64,000 nucleotides of DNA. Source: Clostridium sp. C105KSO13. Lineage in GTDB: Bacteria > Bacillota > Clostridia > Lachnospirales > Lachnospiraceae. The notes below the pieces were generated by a model. It was not told where the DNA came from. It ran no database searches and saw only the letters and a list, made by a program, of their open reading frames with translations. Of the stretch, positions 1 through 7,037 are shown one piece after another. The stretch covers positions 62,001 through 126,000 of the forward strand of contig NZ_FBWL01000169.1 of the NCBI RefSeq assembly GCF_001517425.1, in the 5' to 3' direction. Both the position numbers and the translations under genes were made by a program. The number at the start of each line of letters is the position of its first letter. Positions within the stretch are counted from its first letter, which is position 1.

Positions 1-65
1 TTATCATTTAGACGATCTATATGACTACTTATGGAGAGAGCAGATATGCTCTCTCTAATGAATTG

Positions 66-257
66 TTATGGGGTATTCTCCATGTCGGCTTCTAATAGTT
101 CGGTAATAAGCTGGGCAAGGCTTTTATCCAGAGCTTTCGCATAACTTCTGTATATTTCGCGTTTACCTTTTGGAACCCGTATATTTATTTGATCATAGTT
201 TACTTTTAAATATCGTTGCGTGGCTCTGTTCTGTGACTTAGTGTATTTAGCACCCAT
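66..257 (-). CDS. Ribbon-helix-helix (Arc/CopG-like) small DNA-binding protein
   Basis: The 63-residue product has a basic N-terminal third, then the segment QINIRVPKGKREIYRSYA, which looks like the beta strand and first helix of a ribbon-helix-helix fold, and a second helix ending LITELLEADM. Proteins of this type are usually transcriptional repressors on plasmids or integrative elements, or antitoxins. A good ribosome binding site (AGAGGTGATTTC) precedes the ATG. The promoter area holds a perfect 10-bp inverted repeat (286-310), a plausible operator for autoregulation. No toxin partner is adjacent downstream. The fold call is from pattern only; the target is unknown. Confidence 0.7.
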   Translation of the reverse strand: MGAKYTKSQNRATQRYLKVNYDQINIRVPKGKREIYRSYAKALDKSLAQLITELLEADMENTP

Positions 258-268
258 GAAATCACCTC

Positions 269-297
269 TTGATTTTTGATAGAGATTTGTATATACT
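269..297 (+). promoter_or_regulatory. Promoter of the antisense (antitoxin) RNA
   Basis: TTGATT (269-274) and TATACT (292-297) are separated by 17 bases, a good sigma-A match, with no plus-strand open frame downstream before the terminator at 357-399. The predicted start is near 304. Confidence 0.55.
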
Positions 298-310
298 ATT
301 TATATACAAA
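286..310. promoter_or_regulatory. Perfect inverted repeat, candidate operator
   Basis: TTTGTATATA and TATATACAAA flank a 5-base spacer, giving a perfect 10-bp dyad. It lies upstream of the ribbon-helix-helix gene on the minus strand and overlaps the -10 box (TATACT, 292-297) of the plus-strand promoter for the antisense RNA. Dimeric ribbon-helix-helix repressors usually bind such dyads, so control of both promoters is possible; this is inference. Confidence 0.5.
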
Positions 311-399
311 GGGTGGTGCTAAGTTGTGCCCCTTGTGAGTAATTGCTAAGGCAAAGATAACCGCTTAGATTCTCAGGTCTAGGGGCGGTTATTTTTTGT
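304..399 (+). ncRNA. Antisense antitoxin RNA (RatA-like) of a type I toxin-antitoxin pair
   Basis: A short transcript of about 95 bases is predicted from the promoter at 269-297 to an intrinsic terminator. It carries no convincing reading frame. Its 3' end is complementary to the last codons and 3' untranslated part of the minus-strand toxin mRNA, the convergent layout known for TxpA/RatA-type loci. Expression and ends are inferred from sequence only. Confidence 0.5.
357..399 (+). terminator. Intrinsic terminator of the antisense RNA, hairpin shared with toxin mRNA
   Basis: ATAACCGC (357-364) pairs perfectly with GCGGTTAT (385-392), followed by a T-run on the plus strand. On the minus strand the same hairpin follows the toxin stop codon, with a weaker TCTTTGCC tail, so both transcripts may end here. 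Confidence 0.8.
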
Positions 400-487
400 T
401 TTTATGACTTATCTTGTAAACAAGACCTATTATAGAAACAGTAAGGATCCCCAATTGAAACAGGGTATCATATGTAACATACTGCAT
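389..487 (-). CDS. Putative holin-like type I toxin (32 residues)
   Basis: This frame is too short for usual gene callers. It begins MQYVTYDTLFQLGI, continues with one hydrophobic segment of about 18 residues (ILTVSIIGLVY), and ends in a basic tail SHKNKK. That pattern (short polar start with a TY motif, one membrane span, lysine-rich end) is typical of the putative holin-like toxins of Firmicutes, relatives of TxpA/BsrG. A strong ribosome binding site (AAGGGG) lies 9 bases before the ATG. A TTGACA box lies upstream at 570-575 on the minus strand. The stop codon lies inside the terminator stem, and an antisense RNA overlaps the 3' end. Action is expected at the cell membrane. Confidence 0.75.
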   Translation of the reverse strand: MQYVTYDTLFQLGILTVSIIGLVYKISHKNKK

Positions 488-546
488 AGGCATCATCCCC
501 TTTCTCAAAGGGTCAACCGTTCCCGCAATTGTACATTATCATATCC

Positions 547-575
547 ATATATTACCAGCAATATACAAATGTCAA
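547..575 (-). promoter_or_regulatory. Candidate promoter of the holin-like toxin
   Basis: A perfect TTGACA -35 (570-575, read on the minus strand) precedes AT-rich sequence with several possible -10 boxes (TATATG with 18-base spacing, or ATATAT with 17). The leader to the toxin ATG would be about 50 bases. The -10 assignment is ambiguous. Confidence 0.4.
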
Positions 576-685
576 GCAAATCTATGATTTATATGGACGG
601 CGGCAGAAGCTTTTTGGGTCTACTAATCTTTAAAAAGATGTGATACAATTTCTATATCGTACAATTGTTGATATGAGGAGGCAAT

Positions 686-1507
686 ATGAGCAGACAATAT
701 GCAAAGTTGATGAAGTGTTATGAATATTACCGGTCTGTAACAGACTTTAAACCCCGTGTGGGATTGATTCTTGGGTCGGGGCTGGGAAATTACGCCAGGA
801 ATATGAAGGTTGAGCACGAGATTCCTTATGGGGACATTCCTGGATTTCCTGTATCTACTGTGGAAGGGCATGACGGCAGGTTTCTGCTTGGATATATCGG
901 TGATGTTCCGGCGGTTGTAATGAAAGGCCGGGTTCATTATTACGAAGGGTACAGCATGGAAGATGTAGTACTTCCCACCAGGTTGATGAAGATGATGGGA
1001 ATTGAGACCCTGTTACTTACAAATGCATCGGGAGGAATCAATAGGAATTTTCAGGCAGGAGATTTCATGCTGATTACTGACCAGATATCCAATTTCGTAC
1101 CGTCACCTCTGCTTGGGGAAAATGTGTCAGAGTTAGGCACCCGGTTCCCAGATATGACTCATATTTATGATGAGAAGTGGCTGGAATTAGCCCGTACAGT
1201 GGCAAAAGAAGAGAACATAGTAATTCATGAGGGTGTGTACCTGCAGACCACAGGTCCTAATTTTGAAAGCCCTGCCGAAATCAGAATGTTTGGCGCGCTA
1301 GGTGCGGATGCTGTGGGAATGAGCACCGCCTGCGAGGCTATTGCTGCCCGCCATGAAGATGTGCGCGTGTGCGGAATTTCCTGTGTATCAAATATGGCCT
1401 CGGGTATTGCAGAAGAAGAACTGAGCCATCTGGATGTTCAGGCCGTGGCTGATAAGCGCGGAGAAGAATTTGAACGTCTGGTGACGCGGATCATCGAACA
1501 AATGTAA
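686..1507 (+). CDS. punA: Purine nucleoside phosphorylase (trimeric type)
   Basis: This enzyme splits purine (deoxy)nucleosides with phosphate to free base and (deoxy)ribose 1-phosphate in cytosolic purine salvage. The 273-residue length fits the trimeric, inosine/guanosine-preferring family. Visible motifs are the phosphate-binding GSGLGNY near residue 30, HYYEGY, NASGGI near 113, and GPNFESPAE followed by GADAVGMST in the base-binding region. A strong AGGAGG lies before the ATG. It is followed after 26 bases by an amidohydrolase gene, consistent with a nucleoside-salvage operon. Confidence 0.95.
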   Translation: MSRQYAKLMKCYEYYRSVTDFKPRVGLILGSGLGNYARNMKVEHEIPYGDIPGFPVSTVEGHDGRFLLGYIGDVPAVVMKGRVHYYEGYSMEDVVLPTRLMKMMGIETLLLTNASGGINRNFQAGDFMLITDQISNFVPSPLLGENVSELGTRFPDMTHIYDEKWLELARTVAKEENIVIHEGVYLQTTGPNFESPAEIRMFGALGADAVGMSTACEAIAARHEDVRVCGISCVSNMASGIAEEELSHLDVQAVADKRGEEFERLVTRIIEQM

Positions 1508-1533
1508 AAATACCAAAAGGGAAGGTAGTTAAG

Positions 1534-2811
1534 ATGAACATTCGAATTTATAATGTAAGAATTTTGACAATGGAGGCAGAAAAAGAAATTTTTGACGGTG
1601 AAGTGTGGGTGCAAGGAGATACCATTGCCTATGCCGGCCCTCAGGTGCCGGATACAAGGGAAATATGGGATAAAGAAATAGACGGTCAGGGAAATCTTCT
1701 GATGCCCGGCTTTAAAGATGCCCACACTCATTCTGCCATGACATTCCTGCGCTCTCACGCAGATGATATGAAGCTGGATGAGTGGCTGAATAGGAGAGTA
1801 TTTCCTGCGGAGGCAAAGCTGACAGGTGAAGATATCTACTGGCTGAATAAACTGGCGATTATGGAATATCTGACAAGTGGTATTACATCTGTTTTTAATA
1901 TGTACCTGGACAAACCTGTGGAAGAGAAGGTTGCAGAAGAAACCGGTTTCCGCACGGTTATCTGTGAGAGTATCAATAATTTCGGAGGCACACTTGAGCA
2001 GGTAGAGGAGGATTATAAACGTTACAGCCAAGATCCAGACAAGCTGATATCCTATCAGTTGGGATTTCATGCAGAATATACCACAAGCAGAGAACTGATG
2101 GAGGGACTTGCGGCACTTTCAGAGAAATATCAGATTCCGGTTTATACGCATTGTTCTGAAACCAAAAAGGAAGTGGAGGACTGCAGGAGCAGAACAGGCA
2201 TGACCCCTATTGCATACCTGGATTCCCTGGGGCTTTTTAAGTATGGCGGCGGCTTGTTCCATGGTGTTCACCTGGATGAAGCAGATTTTAACATTGTAAA
2301 ATCAAGAGGCCTCTATATTGTAACCAACCCCGCCTCAAATCTGAAACTTGCAAGCGGTATAGCTCCAATAAAAAGATATCTGGATATGGGAATACCTGTT
2401 GCTATTGGAACTGACGGACCGGCAAGTAACAATTGCCTGGATATGTTCCGGGAGATGTTTTTGACGACAGGTCTGCAAAAGGCAGTGTGTGACGATCCGG
2501 AGGCTGTTCCCGCTATGGAAGTTCTTAAAATGGCAACAGTAAATGGGGCACATGCGATGGGACTCCCGGAATGTGACATTATTGCAGTGGGAAAGAAAGC
2601 GGATGTGATTTTGATAGATTTACAGCAGCCCAATATGCAGCCGATTCAGAATATAGAGAAGAACCTAGTCTACAGCGGCAGCAAGCAGAATATAAAAATG
2701 ACCATGGTAGGCGGAAAAATTCTTTATCAGGACGGAGACTACTATCTGGATTCTTCGAAAGAAGAGATATTTGCCAAAGCAAACGAATCGGCACGGCGCA
2801 TTTTAGGGTAG
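1534..2811 (+). CDS. Amidohydrolase, MTA/SAH deaminase-like
   Basis: A 425-residue metal-dependent amidohydrolase. The N-terminal beta-sandwich strands are followed by the metal-binding DAHTHSAMTF motif (His64 and His66), then HAEY, THCSET and a late GTDGPASNN aspartate, the usual order of ligands in the TIM barrel. The closest named group is 5'-methylthioadenosine/S-adenosylhomocysteine deaminase, which deaminates the adenine moiety. Its place right after purine nucleoside phosphorylase supports a nucleoside substrate. The exact substrate (MTA, SAH, adenosine, or another aminopurine) cannot be read from sequence. Confidence 0.85.
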   Translation: MNIRIYNVRILTMEAEKEIFDGEVWVQGDTIAYAGPQVPDTREIWDKEIDGQGNLLMPGFKDAHTHSAMTFLRSHADDMKLDEWLNRRVFPAEAKLTGEDIYWLNKLAIMEYLTSGITSVFNMYLDKPVEEKVAEETGFRTVICESINNFGGTLEQVEEDYKRYSQDPDKLISYQLGFHAEYTTSRELMEGLAALSEKYQIPVYTHCSETKKEVEDCRSRTGMTPIAYLDSLGLFKYGGGLFHGVHLDEADFNIVKSRGLYIVTNPASNLKLASGIAPIKRYLDMGIPVAIGTDGPASNNCLDMFREMFLTTGLQKAVCDDPEAVPAMEVLKMATVNGAHAMGLPECDIIAVGKKADVILIDLQQPNMQPIQNIEKNLVYSGSKQNIKMTMVGGKILYQDGDYYLDSSKEEIFAKANESARRILG

Positions 2812-2828
2812 CTGTAAGAAATAAAGAC

Positions 2829-2870
2829 AGAATATTCTGAAAACGACAGGCAAAGGGGACAGTCCCCTTT
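2829..2870. repeat. Small palindromic repeat, copy 1 (family A)
   Basis: The unit starts AGAATATTCTGAAAA and, 23 bases from its start, ends in the palindrome AAAGGGGAC-A-GTCCCCTTT. The second copy at 6520-6562 has the same spacing. The inner stem pair differs between the copies but stays paired (AC/GT here, TC/GA there). The copy lies between the amidohydrolase and the MogA-like gene. Confidence 0.8.
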
Positions 2871-2898
2871 GCAGCTCTGAAGAAAGGGGTACTGTAAG

Positions 2899-3363
2899 AT
2901 GAAGGCGGCAATATTTACGTTGGATACAGGTTTATATAAGGCAAAAAAGGGGAGTGCTGCTACGGCCGCGCTGAAACGGATGCTGGAACAGGTGGGATTT
3001 GAGGTGAAGGCTGCCGGTGTTTTACCGGAAGACAAAAAGGTGTTATCTGCAGTATTGGAGAGACTGTCAGATACAGAAGCAGTGAATCTGATTCTGACCA
3101 CCGGCGCTGTGGGGATTGAGGAGAACGACTGTGCTCCGGATGTGGTTGCGGATATATCGGACAGGCTTTTGCCGGGGATTCCGGAAGCAGTGCGGGCTTA
3201 TAACCTACGGTACAGCAAAAGAGCAATCCTGGACCGTTCGGCAGCAGGTATTAGAAAGAATACGTTACTGGTAAATCTTCCGGGGAAAGTCAAGGCTGCA
3301 AAGGAAAGCCTGGAATATATCCTTCCGGAATTAGTACATGTAGTGGAGATGGTGAGTAAATGA
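2899..3363 (+). CDS. MogA/MoaB-like protein (molybdopterin-binding fold)
   Basis: The 154-residue protein aligns along its length with the MogA/MoaB domain, which binds and adenylylates molybdopterin: a VLPEDKKVLSAVLERL helix, LILTTGAVG, PGIPEAVRAYN, and AGIRKNTLLVNLPG near the end. The substrate loop is altered: the usual GGTG followed by R-D reads GAVGIEENDCAPD, so enzyme activity is uncertain. No other molybdenum cofactor gene is visible nearby. Its stop overlaps the start of the next gene (ATGA), so the two are translationally coupled. The start is set by GAAAGGGG 9 bases upstream. Confidence 0.65.
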   Translation: MKAAIFTLDTGLYKAKKGSAATAALKRMLEQVGFEVKAAGVLPEDKKVLSAVLERLSDTEAVNLILTTGAVGIEENDCAPDVVADISDRLLPGIPEAVRAYNLRYSKRAILDRSAAGIRKNTLLVNLPGKVKAAKESLEYILPELVHVVEMVSK

Positions 3364-4073
3364 TACGTATAACCTATTTAAGTCACAGCGGGTTTCTTGT
3401 GGAAGTGGAAACTGCGTACTTTTTATTTGATTTTTATAAAGGAGAATTACCAAAGATAAATACAGACAAGAAGTTTTATGTTTTTATCAGTCATGCCCAC
3501 TTTGACCATTATAGAAATGATATTTTTAAATGGAGAGAGCAGATTCCCGGGGTTCATTTTATTGTTTCTGATGATATAGATACAGACGCCGGTGAGGATA
3601 TTATTTTTATGGCTCCAAACCAAGAGGAAAAGATAGACGGGTGTAAAATACGTACGCTGCGCTCCACTGATGAAGGTGTTGCATTTCTTCTGCGATATGA
3701 GGAATATACTGTTTATCATGCCGGGGATTTGAACTGGTGGCACTGGGAAGAGGAAGGCGAGGCATATAATACGATGATGCGCCGCAATTATCAGCGTGAG
3801 ATTAACAAACTCCAGGGAATGAAGATTGACGTTGCTTTCATACCGGTAGATCCACGCCTGGGCGACCAATACTGCTGGGGGCTCGACTGTTTTATGAAAC
3901 GAACAGAAACAAAAGCTGTATTCCCCATGCATTTTTGGGATAACTATAGCATTTTTGACAGACTGCAACTGGAGGATTGTACGAAAGAGTATGCAGATAA
4001 AATTCAGCAGATATCCGAAGAAGGTCAGGTATTTCAACTGGAGATTGGAGGAACAGCAAACCATGCAGGTTAA
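3360..4073 (+). CDS. MBL-fold metallo-hydrolase (UlaG-like)
   Basis: A 237-residue metallo-beta-lactamase-fold protein. Near residue 42 it has SHAHFDHY, the HxHxDH zinc/manganese motif, then HAGDLNWWHW with another likely metal ligand, and PMHFWDN near residue 185. These features match the UlaG/RomA-like branch of metal-dependent hydrolases. The substrate is unknown. It overlaps the upstream MogA-like gene by 4 bases, and its own 3' end overlaps the RNase HI start by 11 bases, so the three genes form one tight unit. Confidence 0.85.
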   Translation: MIRITYLSHSGFLVEVETAYFLFDFYKGELPKINTDKKFYVFISHAHFDHYRNDIFKWREQIPGVHFIVSDDIDTDAGEDIIFMAPNQEEKIDGCKIRTLRSTDEGVAFLLRYEEYTVYHAGDLNWWHWEEEGEAYNTMMRRNYQREINKLQGMKIDVAFIPVDPRLGDQYCWGLDCFMKRTETKAVFPMHFWDNYSIFDRLQLEDCTKEYADKIQQISEEGQVFQLEIGGTANHAG

Positions 4074-4539
4074 ATTGTACACAGACGGAGCGGCAAGAGG
4101 AAACCCGGACGGACCGGGAGGCTATGGAGCAGTTCTGGAGTATGTGGATAAAAACAGAGAACTACACATAAAGGAACTGTCCCAGGGCTACGTTAAGACA
4201 ACAAATAATCGGATGGAGCTGATGGCTGTAATTGCCGGCCTGGAGGCGCTGAACCAATCCTGTACAGTGGAGGTTTACTCAGATTCAAAATATGTGGTGG
4301 ATGCATTTAACCAGCACTGGGTTGACGGATGGCTGAAAAAAGGATGGAAGCGCGGCAAAAATGAACCTGTGAAAAATGTGGATTTATGGAAGCGCCTTTT
4401 AGCAGTAAAGAGGCAGCACACAGTTACGTTCCATTGGGTAAAAGGACATGCTGGACAAACTCAGAACGAAAGGTGCGATGAACTGGCAACCAGGGCAGCA
4501 GACGGTGATAAGTTAATAGTTGATGATGGACTGGCATAA
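4063..4539 (+). CDS. rnhA: Ribonuclease HI
   Basis: RNase HI cuts the RNA strand of RNA-DNA hybrids, for example R-loops and primers. The start used here gives MQVKLYTDGAARGNPDG and 158 residues, the usual family length; the frame stays open further upstream but lies inside the previous gene. All four catalytic acids are visible: D in YTDGA, E in NNRMELMA, D in YSDSKY, and D in NERCDELA, together with WVKGHAG. A GGAGG box lies 11 bases before the chosen ATG. Confidence 0.95.
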   Translation: MQVKLYTDGAARGNPDGPGGYGAVLEYVDKNRELHIKELSQGYVKTTNNRMELMAVIAGLEALNQSCTVEVYSDSKYVVDAFNQHWVDGWLKKGWKRGKNEPVKNVDLWKRLLAVKRQHTVTFHWVKGHAGQTQNERCDELATRAADGDKLIVDDGLA

Positions 4540-4579
4540 TTCATAGAACAGTTTACACTCTCATCATAAAATAAATCTG

Positions 4580-4608
4580 TAGACAGAAGGAAAAATACAT
4601 AGTATAAT
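4580..4608 (+). promoter_or_regulatory. Promoter of RNase P RNA
   Basis: TAGACA (4580-4585), 17 bases, TATAAT (4603-4608). The predicted start is about 4615, just before the P1 helix of rnpB. Confidence 0.8.
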
Positions 4609-4618
4609 ACATAATTGT

Positions 4619-4969
4619 GTTAAGCAAGACAGACAATCGCGGCTGCAGGTGCCGAAAGGCAGCAGACGAGGAAAGTCCGGGCTTCACAGGGCAGGATGCC
4701 GGATAACGTCCGGTGGAGGCAACTCTAAGGCCAGTGCAACAGAAATAAACCGCCCGGGTTTATCCCGGGTAAGGGTGGAAAGGCAGTGTAAGAGACTACC
4801 GCCTCCCTGGTAACAGAGAGGGCACATGTAAACCCCATCCGAAGCAAGACCGAATAAAAGCTGTGTGGCGGCCCGTCACGCTTTAGGTAGGTCGCTTGAG
4901 CCTGGTGGCGACATCAGGCCTAGATAGATGATTGTCCAAGACATAACCCGGCTTACAGTCTTGCTTAAC
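4619..4969 (+). ncRNA. rnpB: RNase P RNA, class A
   Basis: This is the catalytic RNA that trims tRNA 5' leaders. The diagnostic core GAGGAAAGTCCGGGCTTC is present near the 5' end, followed by CAGTGCAACAGAAA and, toward the 3' end, AGATAGATGATTGTCC. The termini GTTAAGCAAGAC and GTCTTGCTTAAC pair perfectly as helix P1, which fixes the ends. The layout looks like class A (P15-P16-P17 region present), as in Clostridia, rather than the Bacillus class B. Confidence 0.97.
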
Positions 4970-5035
4970 CAGTATTAACTATATAAGTTAGGAAACATGC
5001 ACGCAGGAAGCGCGTCAAATTGAAATAGGAAAAAG

Positions 5036-5068
5036 TGATGATGCCCCTTTTTTGCGGGCGTCATTTTG
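5036..5068 (+). terminator. Terminator-like hairpin after rnpB
   Basis: ATGATGCCC (5038-5046) pairs with GGGCGTCAT (5056-5064) with one G-T pair, and a short TTTT follows. It sits 70 bases after rnpB and 40 before the DAHP synthase gene. Confidence 0.6.
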
Positions 5069-5107
5069 AGTTATAGATAAAATGTTATTGGAAAGGCAGG
5101 TAGTGTC

Positions 5108-6139
5108 ATGGGAATGCGGACAAACGCAAGGCTGCCTCATGCGGCAGATTTAAAGGCAGAGTATCCTCTGTCAGACAGTATAAAGAAACTAAAAAGAAAA
5201 AGGGATGAGGAGCTTCAAGATATATTCAGAGGGAAATCAGATAAGTTCATTGTTGTGGTTGGTCCCTGTTCGGCTGACAATGAAGATGCAGTGTGTGAGT
5301 ATATAAGTAAGCTGGCGGTGGTGAACGAGAAGGTTTCAGATAAACTAATGATTATCCCAAGAGTGTACACAAACAAACCCCGAACTACAGGAGAGGGGTA
5401 TAAAGGAATGCTTCACCAGCCGGATCCGGACCAGGCACCGGATCTTCTAGCGGGACTTATTGCTATTCGGAAAATGCACATCCGCGCTATTGAAGAGGGG
5501 GGCATGCCAACATCTGATGAGATGTTGTATCCTGAAAACAGAAGTTACCTGGATGATCTTTTGTCTTATGAGGCAGTTGGAGCCCGGTCTGTGGAGAATC
5601 AGCAGCACCGGCTGACAGCCAGCGGAATGGATATTCCGGTTGGAATGAAAAATCCTACCAGCGGAGATTTTTCTGTGATGCTTAATTCTGTAGTCGCTGC
5701 ACAGAGTCCCCACACTTTTATTTACCGTGGCAGTGATGTGACAACGGATGGAAATGAGTTCGCACATGTTATCTTAAGGGGTGGTGTAGACAAATACGGT
5801 ACATCTATACCAAATTATCACTATGAGGATCTGGTGAGACTTCTGGATATGTATAATAAGAGAGATTTGAAGAATCCTGCGGCGCTGATAGATGCCAACC
5901 ATTCTAATTCAAATAAGCAGTATAAGGAACAGATACGTATTGTCAGTGAAGTATTGCACAGCCGCAATTATAATTCGGAGCTGAAAAGGCTGATTAAAGG
6001 GGTCATGATAGAGAGCTACCTGGTCGAAGGCTGCCAGGGTATCGGCAGTGAAATGATGTATGGAAAATCAATTACTGACCCGTGTCTGGGGTGGGAGGAT
6101 ACAGAGCGGCTAATCTATAAGATAGCTGAAAACTGTTAG
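5108..6139 (+). CDS. aroF: 3-deoxy-7-phosphoheptulonate synthase (DAHP synthase, class I)
   Basis: This enzyme joins phosphoenolpyruvate and erythrose 4-phosphate in the first step of the shikimate pathway. The 343-residue length and motifs fit the AroFGH class: VVVGPCSADN near residue 53, RVYTNKPRTTGEGYKG with the PEP-binding region, GARSVENQQHR, GMKNPTSGD, and a metal-site DANHSN near 282. The family members are often feedback-inhibited by aromatic amino acids; which one cannot be told here. The gene symbol denotes the family, not a specific isozyme. A second ATG two codons in is an alternative start. Confidence 0.95.
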   Translation: MGMRTNARLPHAADLKAEYPLSDSIKKLKRKRDEELQDIFRGKSDKFIVVVGPCSADNEDAVCEYISKLAVVNEKVSDKLMIIPRVYTNKPRTTGEGYKGMLHQPDPDQAPDLLAGLIAIRKMHIRAIEEGGMPTSDEMLYPENRSYLDDLLSYEAVGARSVENQQHRLTASGMDIPVGMKNPTSGDFSVMLNSVVAAQSPHTFIYRGSDVTTDGNEFAHVILRGGVDKYGTSIPNYHYEDLVRLLDMYNKRDLKNPAALIDANHSNSNKQYKEQIRIVSEVLHSRNYNSELKRLIKGVMIESYLVEGCQGIGSEMMYGKSITDPCLGWEDTERLIYKIAENC

Positions 6140-6150
6140 CATGTGCGCTT

Positions 6151-6490
6151 CGCTTCGGCGGCCTCGCCGAATAGAAATATCCACGATTAACCTTTAGCAA
6201 GCAAGCTTGCACAGGTTGATAATTGTGGGATGATAATATATGAAGGCGTCCAGGAGAGCAAGCTCGATTCCGCTTCGCTTCATCTCGCTTCGGCGGCCTC
6301 GCCGAATAGAAATACCCACGATTAACCTTTAGCAAGCAAGCTTGCACAGGTTGATAATTGTGGGATGATAATATATGAAGGCGTCCAGGAGAGCAAGCTC
6401 GATTCCGCTTCGCTTCATCTCGCTTCGGCGGCCTCGCCGAATAGAAATACCCACGATTAACCTTTAGCAAGCAAGCTTGCACAGGTTGAT
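6151..6490. repeat. Tandem array of a 135-bp palindrome-rich unit
   Basis: The 135-base unit begins at 6151, 6286 and 6421; the third copy is partial and ends near 6490. Each unit contains TTCGGCG-GCCT-CGCCGAA, a perfect small hairpin, and GCAAGCAAGCTTGC. The last copy is closed by ATCGTGGGTATTTC (to 6511), which pairs perfectly with GAAATACCCACGAT across the unit. Because 135 is a multiple of three, the minus strand shows a repetitive open frame, judged spurious. The array fills the gap between the convergent genes aroF and pyrI. Confidence 0.9.
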
Positions 6491-6519
6491 CGTGGGTATT
6501 TCTGCTCTCCTTAGTTGGT

Positions 6520-6562
6520 AGAATATTCTGAAAATGGAGTGCAAAGGGGTCAGACCCCTTTT
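6520..6562. repeat. Small palindromic repeat, copy 2 (family A), overlapping the end of pyrI
   Basis: The unit starts AGAATATTCTGAAAA and ends in AAAGGGGTC-A-GACCCCTTT, with the same 23-base offset as the copy at 2829-2870. The minus-strand pyrI stop codon (TGA at 6550-6552) falls in the centre of this palindrome, and its last residues KGV are encoded by the repeat arm. Confidence 0.8.
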
Positions 6563-6996
6563 TGTGAATATTTTTCTTCGCAATATTTGCAGCGATAGGT
6601 TTCGTTTTCTTTATCTGTCAGTATGAATATCTGGTCAAGACCTTGCTCAATTGAGGTGATGCATCTTGGATTCCTGCAGTGGATGACGTTTTTAATCTCT
6701 TTTGGGAGAGTCAGGCGTTTTTTTTCTACAACTTCTTCATTCTGGATGATATTGACGGTGATGTTGTGGTCTATGAAGCCGAGAATGTCCAGACTTATGA
6801 TGTCTATAGGACACTCTATTTTCAAGATGTCTTTTTTTCCCATCTTATTGCTTTTTGCGTTTTTAATGATAGCAACGCAGCAGTCCAGTTTGTCAAGATG
6901 CAAGTATCTATAAAGTTCCATACTCTTACCGGCTTCAATGTGGTCCAATACGAAGCCTTCTGAGATACGGCCAACGTTCAATGTATGATTTACCAT
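6550..6996 (-). CDS. pyrI: Aspartate carbamoyltransferase regulatory subunit
   Basis: PyrI binds nucleotide effectors and holds catalytic PyrB trimers together in the aspartate transcarbamoylase complex. The 148-residue protein has the N-terminal effector domain and a C-terminal zinc domain with four cysteines in CRNPRC and CKYCEEKY. It follows pyrB on the same strand after 41 bases and has its own AAAGGA ribosome binding site. Its final codons and stop lie within a mobile-looking palindromic repeat, so the natural C-terminus was probably modified by repeat insertion. Confidence 0.93.
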   Translation of the reverse strand: MVNHTLNVGRISEGFVLDHIEAGKSMELYRYLHLDKLDCCVAIIKNAKSNKMGKKDILKIECPIDIISLDILGFIDHNITVNIIQNEEVVEKKRLTLPKEIKNVIHCRNPRCITSIEQGLDQIFILTDKENETYRCKYCEEKYSQKGV

Positions 6997-7037
6997 GATT
7001 TTTCCTTTCTTAGCTAATGTATATTAAAATGGGCTGC

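Noticed and set aside
33-56. GAGAGAGCA hairpin at the left edge
   Set aside because: It pairs well but has no T-run on either strand and its context lies outside the window.
404-643. 79-residue plus-strand open frame
   Set aside because: It is antisense to the holin-like toxin gene, starts inside the T-run of a terminator, and has no ribosome binding site.
6072-6482. 136-residue minus-strand open frame with a 45-residue repeat
   Set aside because: It is the translation of the 135-bp tandem array; the period is a multiple of three, so it stays open by chance. It has no ribosome binding site and overlaps the end of aroF.
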